From positions 1 to 36,209 of the forward strand of contig CAJCCF010000640.1 in the NCBI GenBank assembly GCA_903960845.1: a stretch of 36,209 nucleotides of DNA, written 5' to 3'. Shown here in pieces: positions 14,555 through 22,654 of this stretch. Below the pieces are notes generated by a model, which had not been told where the DNA came from, searched no databases, and was given only the letters and a program-made list of their open reading frames with translations. A program made the translations under genes and the position numbers. The number at the start of each line of letters is the position of its first letter. Position 1 is the first letter of the stretch. The stretch comes from an uncultured Verrucomicrobiota bacterium (GTDB lineage Bacteria; Verrucomicrobiota; Verrucomicrobiia; Verrucomicrobiales; Verrucomicrobiaceae).

Positions 14555-15676
14555 TTATTCGTCGTCGTCACCATCGGGAAGATGGCTGTCGATCAGGCTG
14601 GCGAAACCGGCTGCACCGGCGTCTTCGTCCTCATCGTCCATGATGCTGCCGCCACGTGCCAGGAGGGAGACTCCACCCGGGTTGGCTTCAAGCAGCGCGG
14701 CGTCGAATTTCATGCCCAGACCCAGGCCAAGCTCGGCAAGCTTTTCCTTGATCTCGGTGAGGGATTTCTTGCCGAAGTTGCGGTAGCGGAGCATCTCGGA
14801 CTCGGACTTCATGGCCAACTGGCCGACCGAGGTGATGTTCGCATTGTTGAGGCAATTGGCGGCGCGGACCGAGAGTTCGATCTCGTTGACGCTCATGTTG
14901 AGCAGCTTGCGCAGTTCGCTGTTTTCCTCGCTCTGGGCTTCCGGAGCTGCTTCGAACTCGATGGCCTTGTCGTCATAGTTGACGAAGACGTCGAAGTGGT
15001 GGCGCAGGATGGCCGCAGATTGGAGTAGTGCGTCACTTGGATTGACGCGACCATCGGTCCAGACGTCCATCACCAGTTTGTCATAGTCTGTGTTCTGGCC
15101 AACGCGGGTGTTTTCCACCGCATACTTCACGCGGGTCACCGGGCTGTAGATGGAGTCGATCGGAATGACACCGATCGGTGTGTCGAGGCGCTTGTTTTCT
15201 TCCCAGGAGGAGAAACCGCGGCCGACGCGCACTTCGAATTCACACTCAAACTTGGCCTTGCGGTCCAGAGTGCAGATAAGCTGGTCCTTGTTGATGACTT
15301 CGTAGTGATTGTCATCCTTGATGTCACCGGCGGTGATTGCACCTTCTTTGTCCACGGAGATGGAAAGCAGGCGTGCTTCTTTGGATTCACTGTGGTGCTT
15401 AAAGCGGACCTTCTTCAGGTTCAGCACGATTTGCACGACGTCTTCCAGAACGCCGGGGAGAGTTGAAAACTCATGCTCAGCACCGCGAATTTTTACGGAA
15501 GTGATGGCGGCGCCTTCAAGGGAGGAGAGCAGGACGCGGCGCAGGGAATTTCCAATCGTGTGACCATAGCCTTTATCAAAGGGCTCGGCGGTGAACTGGG
15601 CGTAGGTATCGGTTGCGGTTGCCTCGTTGCGGACGAGGCGGTTGGGCATTTCAAATCGGGCTAGGCGGACTGACAT
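14555..15676 (-). CDS. rpoA: DNA-directed RNA polymerase subunit alpha
   Basis: Assembly platform of RNA polymerase. 373 aa: alpha-NTD (about 1-235) with GYGHTIGNSLRRVLLSSLEG, and alpha-CTD (about 258-320) with SVRAANCLNNANITSVGQL and RNFGKKSLTEIKEKL, the surface for UP-element and activator contact. Residues 322-373 form an acidic Gly/Ala/Asp tail (MDDEDEDAG; DGDDDE) not found in E. coli alpha. I start at the ATG at 15676 by alignment with other alphas; a GTG at 15721 would add 15 residues. The usual partners rpsM, rpsK and rpsD are not upstream; instead there is a divergent lyase gene and a private promoter. Confidence 0.97.
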   Translation of the reverse strand: MSVRLARFEMPNRLVRNEATATDTYAQFTAEPFDKGYGHTIGNSLRRVLLSSLEGAAITSVKIRGAEHEFSTLPGVLEDVVQIVLNLKKVRFKHHSESKEARLLSISVDKEGAITAGDIKDDNHYEVINKDQLICTLDRKAKFECEFEVRVGRGFSSWEENKRLDTPIGVIPIDSIYSPVTRVKYAVENTRVGQNTDYDKLVMDVWTDGRVNPSDALLQSAAILRHHFDVFVNYDDKAIEFEAAPEAQSEENSELRKLLNMSVNEIELSVRAANCLNNANITSVGQLAMKSESEMLRYRNFGKKSLTEIKEKLAELGLGLGMKFDAALLEANPGGVSLLARGGSIMDDEDEDAGAAGFASLIDSHLPDGDDDE

Positions 15677-15786
15677 GTGTTTATCGATGATGACCGGGTT
15701 ACCTCCAGACGAGCTGTCCACTTTTTCAAAGAAAAAACAGACCTGGAGACCAACGGCGAATTTTAAGGGGCTCGCGAGGGGGCGTG

Positions 15787-15814
15787 ATTATGTGAGCACC
15801 CGACAGGATTGCAA
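15787..15814 (-). promoter_or_regulatory. Candidate promoter of rpoA-rplQ
   Basis: Minus strand: -35 TTGCAA (15809-15814), 16-bp spacer, -10 CATAAT (15787-15792), followed by CACGCCCCC. An A-run (AAAAAACGCC) upstream of the -35 could serve as a weak UP element. Leader would be about 100 nt. Confidence 0.5.
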
Positions 15815-15994
15815 GTGGCGTTTTTTGCCCAATTTGGTGCTTTTAAACCATCGCCAGCGGTGCAGGGAGGGGGATTTGCCATTCTTTTTGACCATGCACC
15901 AACACGGCATGGGCCAGGGCTGGCAGATAGCATCTTGTTGATGATCGAATCGCTCCCCACCTTTCGTTGCAACCGGGGCACCCGCCCAACCCGC

Positions 15995-17440
15995 ATGAAA
16001 CTAGCCCTCGCCCTGCTCCTTCCACTCGCCAGTTTCGCTGCCGACTCTCTGCCTGACCCTGCCGGGGTGACTGCGGCCATGAAGAAGGCCACGGCCTTTT
16101 GCACAAGCAAGTTGGCGAACCATGGCGGCTATGCCTCTGCCTGGAGCAGGGATCTGAGCATGGCGAAGGTCGAAGGCCATGAGTCAAAAACCGTCATCTC
16201 CATCCAGCCGCCGGGAACGACCACACTGGGGCTGGTCTGGGTGAAAGCCTTTCAGGCCACAGGTGATGTGCAATTCTTGAATGCAGCAAGGGGGGCGGCG
16301 AGGGCACTGGCCGAGTGTCAGCTTGCCTCTGGTGGTTGGGGCAGTGATTTCGATTTTGAACCCGAGGCGGCAAAGAAATATTACCTGCACCAGCAGGCCC
16401 TGGCTGGCGATGCAGCGGCCGGCAAGCGCAAGAACCTGAGCACGCTGGATGACAACAAGACGCAGTCCGCGCTTCGCTTTCTGCTGGAGCTGGCGCATCT
16501 GCCTGAGTGCCGGGATGACAAATCGCTGCAGGATTGCCTGAAGTTCGGCTTGGATAGCCTGCTGGCCGCGCAATATCCGAACGGCGGATGGCCGCAACAG
16601 TTCGATGCACCTGCCGATCCGGCAACGCCTGTGCTGAAGGCCGCCTATCCAAAGACATGGTCACGAACCTTTCCCAAAGTGAATTATGTGAGCTTCTACA
16701 CACTGAACGACGGCAACATGCAAAAGGTTGTCGAACTCCTCCTGCGGGCCCACGAGCTGACCAGGGATGAACGATTCCTCAACGCCGCCAAAAAGACGGG
16801 GGATTTCTTCATTCTTGCGCAGATGCCTGAGCCGCAGCCGGGCTGGGCACAGCAGTACAATCATCAGATGGAACCGGTCTGGGCGCGCAAATTTGAACCG
16901 CCATGCGTGACTGGTGGTGAGAGCCTGGGAGCCATGTCGACGCTACACGAGCTGTATGTCGTGACTGGGGATGAGAAGTATCTGAAACCGCTCCCTGCCG
17001 CCTTTGCCTGGTATGAGAAATCACGTCTGCCGGACGGCATGTATGCACGCTTCTATGAGCTGCAGACAAACAAGCCGCTCTACTTTGTGAAGGACACCTA
17101 CGAGCTGACCTACAGCGATGCGAACATGCCAACGCACTATGGGTTCAAGCTGGATGATCTGGAGGATGACATCGTGGTGCTGCGCGAACTGGTGAAAAAA
17201 CCACGCGAGGAACTGCTGGCAAAGCGCTCCGGTCCGGCGGACGAAAAGAGCTGGACCAGCAAGGCAAAGGGGGCGGCCAAGAAGGTGACCACCGCGCTGA
17301 CGATGCAGCAGCCGGATGGCTACTGGCTGAAGGGGGATGAGATCGATGCGGGCGAGTTCAGCAAGTACCTGATGGCGATGGCCAACTATGTGGAAGCCGC
17401 GAAAAAGGGTGGCGAAACGTTTGCAAGGCAGCGCCGGTAA
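15995..17440 (+). CDS. Secreted pectate lyase, PL10-like
   Basis: 481-aa exported enzyme likely cleaving pectate/polygalacturonate by beta-elimination. Signal peptide at 1-16 (MKLALALLLPLASFAA). An alpha/alpha-toroid type lyase follows: repeated helical segments with DDNKTQSALRFLLELA, AQYPNGGWPQQF, TLNDGNMQKVVELLLRA and FEPPCVTGGESLGAMSTL, all matching the PL10 (Pec_lyase) pattern. A C-terminal Lys-rich extension (about 405-481) includes MQQPDGYWLKGDEI. The start at 15995 is set by the signal peptide; the frame is open further upstream. Followed on the same strand by the DUF1549 gene after 153 nt, though a shared transcript is uncertain. Substrate is inferred from family only. Confidence 0.82.
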   Translation: MKLALALLLPLASFAADSLPDPAGVTAAMKKATAFCTSKLANHGGYASAWSRDLSMAKVEGHESKTVISIQPPGTTTLGLVWVKAFQATGDVQFLNAARGAARALAECQLASGGWGSDFDFEPEAAKKYYLHQQALAGDAAAGKRKNLSTLDDNKTQSALRFLLELAHLPECRDDKSLQDCLKFGLDSLLAAQYPNGGWPQQFDAPADPATPVLKAAYPKTWSRTFPKVNYVSFYTLNDGNMQKVVELLLRAHELTRDERFLNAAKKTGDFFILAQMPEPQPGWAQQYNHQMEPVWARKFEPPCVTGGESLGAMSTLHELYVVTGDEKYLKPLPAAFAWYEKSRLPDGMYARFYELQTNKPLYFVKDTYELTYSDANMPTHYGFKLDDLEDDIVVLRELVKKPREELLAKRSGPADEKSWTSKAKGAAKKVTTALTMQQPDGYWLKGDEIDAGEFSKYLMAMANYVEAAKKGGETFARQRR

Positions 17441-17593
17441 ATAGCTTTTATTAACGACCGGCTGCCGGATGGCTTGTTCGCACTGCAAGCATGGATTGCA
17501 TTTTGAGTGTGCAAAAATTGGCGTTGCGCAGTCCTCTCTTGGCAAAGGCGGGCGCGGTTGACACGAACTGATGGCCACAGCGTTGGTTGTCAC

Positions 17594-19756
17594 ATGAAAG
17601 CAATCCTGCATCTCGCTGTCGCAGTTTCTCTGCTGGCTACCAGTCTTCTCCGTGCTGCCGACACCCTTGCTGCTTCGAAGCGCATTGATGATTTGATCGC
17701 CAAGGGATTACGCAGTCACAACATCCAGCCCAACCAACTGGTGGGTGATGACGTCTTCCTCCGCCGCGCTTATCTGACGGTCATCGGGCGCATCCCCAGC
17801 CAGGACGAGGCCAGGAACTTTCTCGATTCCAAAGACCAGGGGAAGCGTGTGAAACTGATCGATTCGCTGCTCAATTCCGAAGGTTATGTGCATCATGCCT
17901 TCAACTACTGGGCGGATGTGTTTCGTGCGCAGAGTCAGGGCGGAGGTGACAGCACCACCGCGCAGAATTACCTCAACTACCTGCGTCAGGCACTGCGTGA
18001 GAACAAGCCGTGGGACCAGCTTTCCCGTGAGCTGGTGAGCGGCACCGGGGCCTGTTTCGAGAATGGTGCCATCGGCTACTACATGCGTGATCGCGGGATG
18101 CCGCTGGACAACCTTTCCAACACAACGCGCATCTTCCTCGGCACCCGCATGGAGTGCGCCCAGTGTCACGATCATCCGTTCGACAAGTGGACGCAGAAGC
18201 AGTTCTACGAAATGGCGGCCTTCACGCACAACATGACCGCCGGCAGCTATCGTTCACCCGGTGTGGAAGAGGTGCAGAAATTGATCCGGCAGGACAAGGC
18301 CATCGACAAGGAAACTCAGGATCTCATGCGCCAGGCCATCACCGAAGTTACGCGCACGCTGCGTGACACGATCGTGGTGGAGAACAAGGCAGCCATGCGT
18401 CTGCCGCATGATTACAAATACGCCGATGCCAAACCAAAAGATGTGGTGCCAGCCTCCGTCATGTTCGGGAAACCGGTCACGCTGACCAAGGAGAGTGATC
18501 CCATCAAATCCTTCAGCGAATGGCTGACTTCCAAAGAAAACCCGCGTTTCACCACGGTGATTTCGAATCGTCTGTGGAAGCGTGTCTTTGGTGCGGCGCT
18601 GATTGAGCCGCTGGATGAACTGATGGACAGCAGTGTGCCCTCAAACCCAGAAGTTCAGGCCTTTCTGGACCGGCAGATGGTGGCCATGAAGTATGACATG
18701 AAGGCCTTCCTCCGCATGTTGCTGAACACCCAGACCTTTGCCCGTGCCAGCACGAAAGAAGTGACCATGGGTGAGCCCTATTATTTCCAGGGTCCCGTTT
18801 TCCACCGCATGAGCGCCGAGCAGACCTGGGACTCGCTGGTAACGCTGGTGAATCCTGAGCCGGATGGCATCAATTGGAGTGCGCGTGAGCGTGACAGGCG
18901 TGAGCTCGACAACCGCCGGCAGCTTGCGGCACTTCTCGATCAGACAGAGGCCCCGCTGCTGTTTCAAGCCGCCCAGCAGGTTGCTCTTGCCATGAAGGAA
19001 CAGAACAAGGGTTTCGACGGTCTGCGCAAGGAGCTCGATGAAGCCCGTGCCAGGAATGACAAGGAAAAGGCGCGCGAAATTCAAAGCCGCCTCAATGAAA
19101 GTCAGCGTGTGCTGCGCCAGACGGTGTCGAAATGTTTTTATGATGCCGCAAGCAAGTCAAGCAACGAGAAGGTGAAGGCCAAGCTCAAGCAGATCGCCGG
19201 TAGCGGTCCGATGGAGATGGCGATGATGAACCTCATGGACGGTCCGCGCATCGGGGTGAAGGACATGCCGATGACGCCCGCGCTTTCGAAGCGCATCGAT
19301 GCTGATGCCGTGGTGCTCGGCATCAAGGATCCGAAGTCCCGCAAGAGTTATGCGAACTATGTGCGCACGCTCAACACGAGCTGGAGCCGGGCCGCCGAAC
19401 TGCCGTCGCCCGCACCACGAGGCCACTTCCTCCGCGAGTTTGGCCAGTCGGATCGTGATGTGGTCGAGAACGCCAGTGAAGAAGCTTCAGTGCCGCAGGC
19501 TCTCACCATCATGAATGGGCCGATGGGCAGCCAGATCACCAGCAGCTGGTCTGTGCTCGCGATCAATCTCCGCAAAGCCCAGACTCCGGATCAGAAAATC
19601 GACAGTCTCTTCCTCAGTCTCTACTCGCGTTACCCAGCGCCCAAGGAGCGTGATGTACTGCATCAGCGCCTCGAAAGCTATGCCAGCAACAAGAGCCTCT
19701 GGGAGGATCTCATCGTCGCCGCTCTCAGCACTCAGCAGTTCATCTTCATCAAGTAA
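17594..19756 (+). CDS. DUF1549/DUF1553 (planctomycete-type cytochrome-like) protein
   Basis: 720-aa exported protein of the PSCyt2/PSD1 class found in large numbers in Planctomycetes and Verrucomicrobia, usually paired with a DUF1501 protein as here. Signal peptide at 1-22 (MKAILHLAVAVSLLATSLLRAA). DUF1549 spans about 28-220 with DDVFLRRAYLTVIGRIP and MECAQCHDHPFDKW; the CAQCH at 188-192 is a CxxCH haem-c type motif. DUF1553 occupies roughly 325-715, beginning near WLTSKENPRFTTVISNRLWKR, with a coiled-coil insert around residues 470-520. Biochemical role is unknown; proposed links to polysaccharide degradation come from genomic context in other species, and the pectate lyase next door agrees. 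The DUF1501 gene starts 19 nt later. Confidence 0.88.
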   Translation: MKAILHLAVAVSLLATSLLRAADTLAASKRIDDLIAKGLRSHNIQPNQLVGDDVFLRRAYLTVIGRIPSQDEARNFLDSKDQGKRVKLIDSLLNSEGYVHHAFNYWADVFRAQSQGGGDSTTAQNYLNYLRQALRENKPWDQLSRELVSGTGACFENGAIGYYMRDRGMPLDNLSNTTRIFLGTRMECAQCHDHPFDKWTQKQFYEMAAFTHNMTAGSYRSPGVEEVQKLIRQDKAIDKETQDLMRQAITEVTRTLRDTIVVENKAAMRLPHDYKYADAKPKDVVPASVMFGKPVTLTKESDPIKSFSEWLTSKENPRFTTVISNRLWKRVFGAALIEPLDELMDSSVPSNPEVQAFLDRQMVAMKYDMKAFLRMLLNTQTFARASTKEVTMGEPYYFQGPVFHRMSAEQTWDSLVTLVNPEPDGINWSARERDRRELDNRRQLAALLDQTEAPLLFQAAQQVALAMKEQNKGFDGLRKELDEARARNDKEKAREIQSRLNESQRVLRQTVSKCFYDAASKSSNEKVKAKLKQIAGSGPMEMAMMNLMDGPRIGVKDMPMTPALSKRIDADAVVLGIKDPKSRKSYANYVRTLNTSWSRAAELPSPAPRGHFLREFGQSDRDVVENASEEASVPQALTIMNGPMGSQITSSWSVLAINLRKAQTPDQKIDSLFLSLYSRYPAPKERDVLHQRLESYASNKSLWEDLIVAALSTQQFIFIK

Positions 19757-19775
19757 TCACACCCCCATTCGCATC

Positions 19776-21092
19776 ATGAACTCAAATCCGTCTTCTCTTC
19801 TACGCAGTGAACTTGATCGTCGCCGTTTCATGGCGGGCACAGCCAAGTCGCTCCTCGGTGTAGGCCTTCTGCCAGCGGGTGAGCATCTTTTCTCCGGCAA
19901 GGCTTTTGCGGCTGGTGAAGGCTCGGCCAACGCCAAGCAGGTGGCGACGGCGCGCAATGTGATCTTCCTCTACATGACTGGTGGTCAGAGCCACCTGGAT
20001 ACTTGGGATCCAAAGCCGGAAAACAAGGAGGTGATGGGGCCGACGAAGGCGATCAGCACCAGTGCCGATGGCGTGCAGATCGGCGAATATCTGCCGCGCA
20101 TGGCCAAGCAGATGCACCACGCCTGCGTGCTCAATGCCATGGCGACGAACACTGCGGCTCATGAGCAGGCGAATTATTTCATGCACACAAGCTTCGGTTT
20201 GCGCAGCACGATCAAGCACCCGGGCATGGGCGCGTGGCTCAGCTTTTATCAGGGTGCGGGCAATCCTGCACTGCCGCCATATGTTTACATCGGCAATGAC
20301 AGCCGCCATCCCGGCGCGGGGTTCTTCGCCAAGAAGCATGGCCCGCTCATGGTGAACAATCCAGAGGCTGGATTGCAGAACGTGCGTCCGCCGAAGGGTG
20401 TCACGGATGATCGCTTCATGCTTCGCCGTGATCTGGCGGCAATGCTCGATGCCGAGTTTCAAGCGGAGTGGCAGACACGCAGCGTGAGGGCCTACTCGGA
20501 CATGTATGATGATGCGGTGCGCCTGATGAAGAGTGATGATCTGGCCGCCTTTGATCTCACCAAGGAGTCTGCTGAAGTGCGTCAGTCCTATGGCAAAGAT
20601 TCGTTCGGGCAGGGTTGCCTGCTCGCGCGCCGTCTTGTGGAGCATGGCGTCCGTTTTGTGGAAGTTTCATTCGGAAGCTGGGACACGCACACCGCCAACT
20701 TCATCAACACGCCGCGCCTTTGTGACACGCTTGACACGGCGGTCAGCGCCTTGATTCAGGATCTCGGTGCGCGCGGCCTGCTGGACAGCACCATGATCGT
20801 GGTTTCGTCGGAGTTCGGCCGCACGCCGAAGATCAATCAAAACCAGGGCCGCGACCACTATCCCGTCTTCAGTGCCGTGATGATCGGCGGCGGCATCAAA
20901 GGCGGCCAAAAATACGGTGCGACTGACAAGGCTGGTGCTGCTCCGATCGATGGCAAAGTGTCGCCTCCGGATTTGAACGCCACCATTGGTTATGCTCTCG
21001 GGCTGCCGCTGGATCAGGTGATCTACTCGCCGAGCAAGCGACCCTTCACCGTTGCCGACAAAGGCCAGCCTCTGACGCATCTGTTTGCGTGA
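19776..21092 (+). CDS. Tat-exported DUF1501 protein (sulfatase-like fold)
   Basis: 438-aa protein of the DUF1501 family, distantly related to the alkaline phosphatase/sulfatase superfamily. The N-terminus carries a twin-arginine signal (ELDRRRFMAGTAKSLLGVGL), consistent with folded, probably metal-containing export. Family elements in order: YMTGGQSHLDTWDPKP (about 67-82), NTAAHEQANYFMHT, SFGSWDTHTANF, VVSSEFGRTPKIN and GRDHYPVFSAVMIGGGIKGG; the Asp/His residues in these are the likely metal ligands. Gene order with the DUF1549/DUF1553 partner 19 nt upstream indicates a two-gene operon. Natural substrate unknown. Confidence 0.9.
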   Translation: MNSNPSSLLRSELDRRRFMAGTAKSLLGVGLLPAGEHLFSGKAFAAGEGSANAKQVATARNVIFLYMTGGQSHLDTWDPKPENKEVMGPTKAISTSADGVQIGEYLPRMAKQMHHACVLNAMATNTAAHEQANYFMHTSFGLRSTIKHPGMGAWLSFYQGAGNPALPPYVYIGNDSRHPGAGFFAKKHGPLMVNNPEAGLQNVRPPKGVTDDRFMLRRDLAAMLDAEFQAEWQTRSVRAYSDMYDDAVRLMKSDDLAAFDLTKESAEVRQSYGKDSFGQGCLLARRLVEHGVRFVEVSFGSWDTHTANFINTPRLCDTLDTAVSALIQDLGARGLLDSTMIVVSSEFGRTPKINQNQGRDHYPVFSAVMIGGGIKGGQKYGATDKAGAAPIDGKVSPPDLNATIGYALGLPLDQVIYSPSKRPFTVADKGQPLTHLFA

Positions 21093-21104
21093 GGCTGCTG
21101 CGCT

Positions 21105-21782
21105 TCAGGATTCGCGTTTACCGACGATCAGAAAGTTGTTGAACGGTGTGCCGCCCCACATCGGTTCGATGCGGACGGAGAGTCCTGCGGCGCTGAGAAC
21201 CCGCTGAAACTGTGCTGCGTCGGGATAGCGTGTGGGGCCGGCTTTCATCCAGAGGCAAGCCCTGGCCAGATAGTCACCCAAGACAGTGATGCGGAAGCGC
21301 CAGGAGTCATCGCGCAGAGCTGAGCGGATGATGAGTTTGGCACCTGGAGCCACGCGTTTGGCGGCTGAGGTGATCAGCGCGTCCTGCTCTGGTTCGGTGA
21401 AAAATTGCAGGATGTCGAGCATGATGACATGGCCCTGAAACTCGGGCATGTCCGTGCGGGCATCTCCGGCGGTGAAGCTGAGATGATCATGGCCTGCCAG
21501 CGCAGCCATGCTCCTGGCTGCATCGATCTTTCGTTCATCATAGTCGAAGCCGGTGACCGGCACCAGGTGACCGCAGGCGCGCAGGTAATGGGACAGCAGC
21601 CCGAGACCGCAGCCGATATCGAGCAGTGGTAGTGTGTTGCCGTTAAGTTCACGCATCACGGAATGGTAAACCGGATCAGTGTCCAGCTTGGAGCGCGTGT
21701 AGTGGCGATCCCAGCGCGGCTTGCAGAGTGCGGCGATTTTCTCCAGACTCTTAGCGGTGGGAACTGGCACGTCGGCACTCAT
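21105..21782 (-). CDS. Class I SAM-dependent methyltransferase
   Basis: 225-aa soluble methyltransferase with a Rossmann SAM-binding core: motif I LLDIGCGLGLLSHYL (about 54-68), the acidic end of strand 2 in VTGFDYDERKI, motif II TAGDARTDMP and VIMLDILQFF. The C-terminal part (about 150-225) may bind the acceptor, which cannot be told from sequence. Its ATG overlaps the stop of the glycosyltransferase gene by 4 nt, so the two are co-translated and probably act on the same lipid- or glycan-linked substrate. Converges on the DUF1501 gene with a 12-nt gap. Confidence 0.85.
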   Translation of the reverse strand: MSADVPVPTAKSLEKIAALCKPRWDRHYTRSKLDTDPVYHSVMRELNGNTLPLLDIGCGLGLLSHYLRACGHLVPVTGFDYDERKIDAARSMAALAGHDHLSFTAGDARTDMPEFQGHVIMLDILQFFTEPEQDALITSAAKRVAPGAKLIIRSALRDDSWRFRITVLGDYLARACLWMKAGPTRYPDAAQFQRVLSAAGLSVRIEPMWGGTPFNNFLIVGKRES

Positions 21783-22531
21783 GATTTCAGAGGATTGCAG
21801 CCGCGCATCAGCAGCAGGGGGATGCGCCAGACAAAGCCGATGAGCAGGCGAAAGTGCATCCAGGTCAGCACGGCGTTGTCGCGGAAGTAACGGAACTGTG
21901 AAACACCGCCCTCCTCCTTTGTGAGATAGCGCACCTTGGTGGGGACGGTGATCATGGGCACACCATGCCAGGCAAGGCGCACGGCGATTTCGTTGTCGTA
22001 ATCAAAACGGCGCGCCCAGCGTGTGCTTTGAAAGGCGCGCAACAGGGCGGGAATGGGATACATTCTCATGCCGAAAAGAGAATCAGGGATGCCCCAGCCG
22101 AGTGTCTCGACCGTTGTCCAGCCATTGGAAATTTTGCGACCCTGCACGCGGAGTTGCGGAGCCTCGGGGCCGAAGATCGGGCAGCCCATCAGCGCGGCTT
22201 CGGGATGCTGGTTGGCGAGATTGAGGAAGTCCGGGATATTTTCCGTCGGATGCTGTCCGTCGGCATCGATGGTGAGCACATGAGTGAAACCTGCCTCCTG
22301 GGCCAGACGGGTGCCATGGAGGATGGCCGCGCCTTTGCCGCCGTTCTTGGGCAGGGGGATCACACGCAGTCCGGTATTGGTCGTGAGCAGGGGCGTGAGA
22401 GAAGACTCGCTGGCATCTGTGCTGCCATCCACGACGACCCAGACCTCCGGCCACCGGGCCAGCGCCTCAGTCACCGTGCGCAGAAGAATGCGTCCGGTGT
22501 TGTAGCTGGGGATGAGAACCAGTGGCTTCAT
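21779..22531 (-). CDS. Family 2 glycosyltransferase
   Basis: 250-aa GT-A fold enzyme. N-terminal LVLIPSYNTGRIL starts the nucleotide-binding fold; VVDGSTDAS and NGGKGAAILHG are typical GT2 motifs, and TIDADGQHP contains the metal-binding DxD. RFDYDNEIAVRLAW is a conserved acceptor-side element. The C-terminus (LLIGFVWRIPLLLMRGCN) is hydrophobic and probably membrane-associated. The pattern of dolichyl-phosphate-mannose-synthase-like GT2 proteins, including ones found in aryl-polyene and related lipid clusters, fits, but no other such cluster gene is nearby. First gene of a two-gene unit with the methyltransferase; diverges from the 799-aa gene across a 123-nt gap. Confidence 0.85.
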   Translation of the reverse strand: MKPLVLIPSYNTGRILLRTVTEALARWPEVWVVVDGSTDASESSLTPLLTTNTGLRVIPLPKNGGKGAAILHGTRLAQEAGFTHVLTIDADGQHPTENIPDFLNLANQHPEAALMGCPIFGPEAPQLRVQGRKISNGWTTVETLGWGIPDSLFGMRMYPIPALLRAFQSTRWARRFDYDNEIAVRLAWHGVPMITVPTKVRYLTKEEGGVSQFRYFRDNAVLTWMHFRLLIGFVWRIPLLLMRGCNPLKS

Positions 22532-22613
22532 GTGGGGCGCGCATGGTGGATGGAAATCGCTGCCTGTCCATCAAAGCTCACATGGCGCAGCGTGTTCGAC
22601 ACGCATCGCGCAT

Positions 22614-22641
22614 TTGCCGTGAAGGCATAGCCGCGTAATCT
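22614..22641 (+). promoter_or_regulatory. Candidate promoter of the 799-aa gene
   Basis: TTGCCG (22614-22619), 16-bp spacer, TAATCT (22636-22641), then CCGGACCCC. The start codon at 22655 is only 13 nt past the -10, so the leader would be very short (about 6 nt). Confidence 0.45.
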
Positions 22642-22654
22642 CCGGACCCCAACC

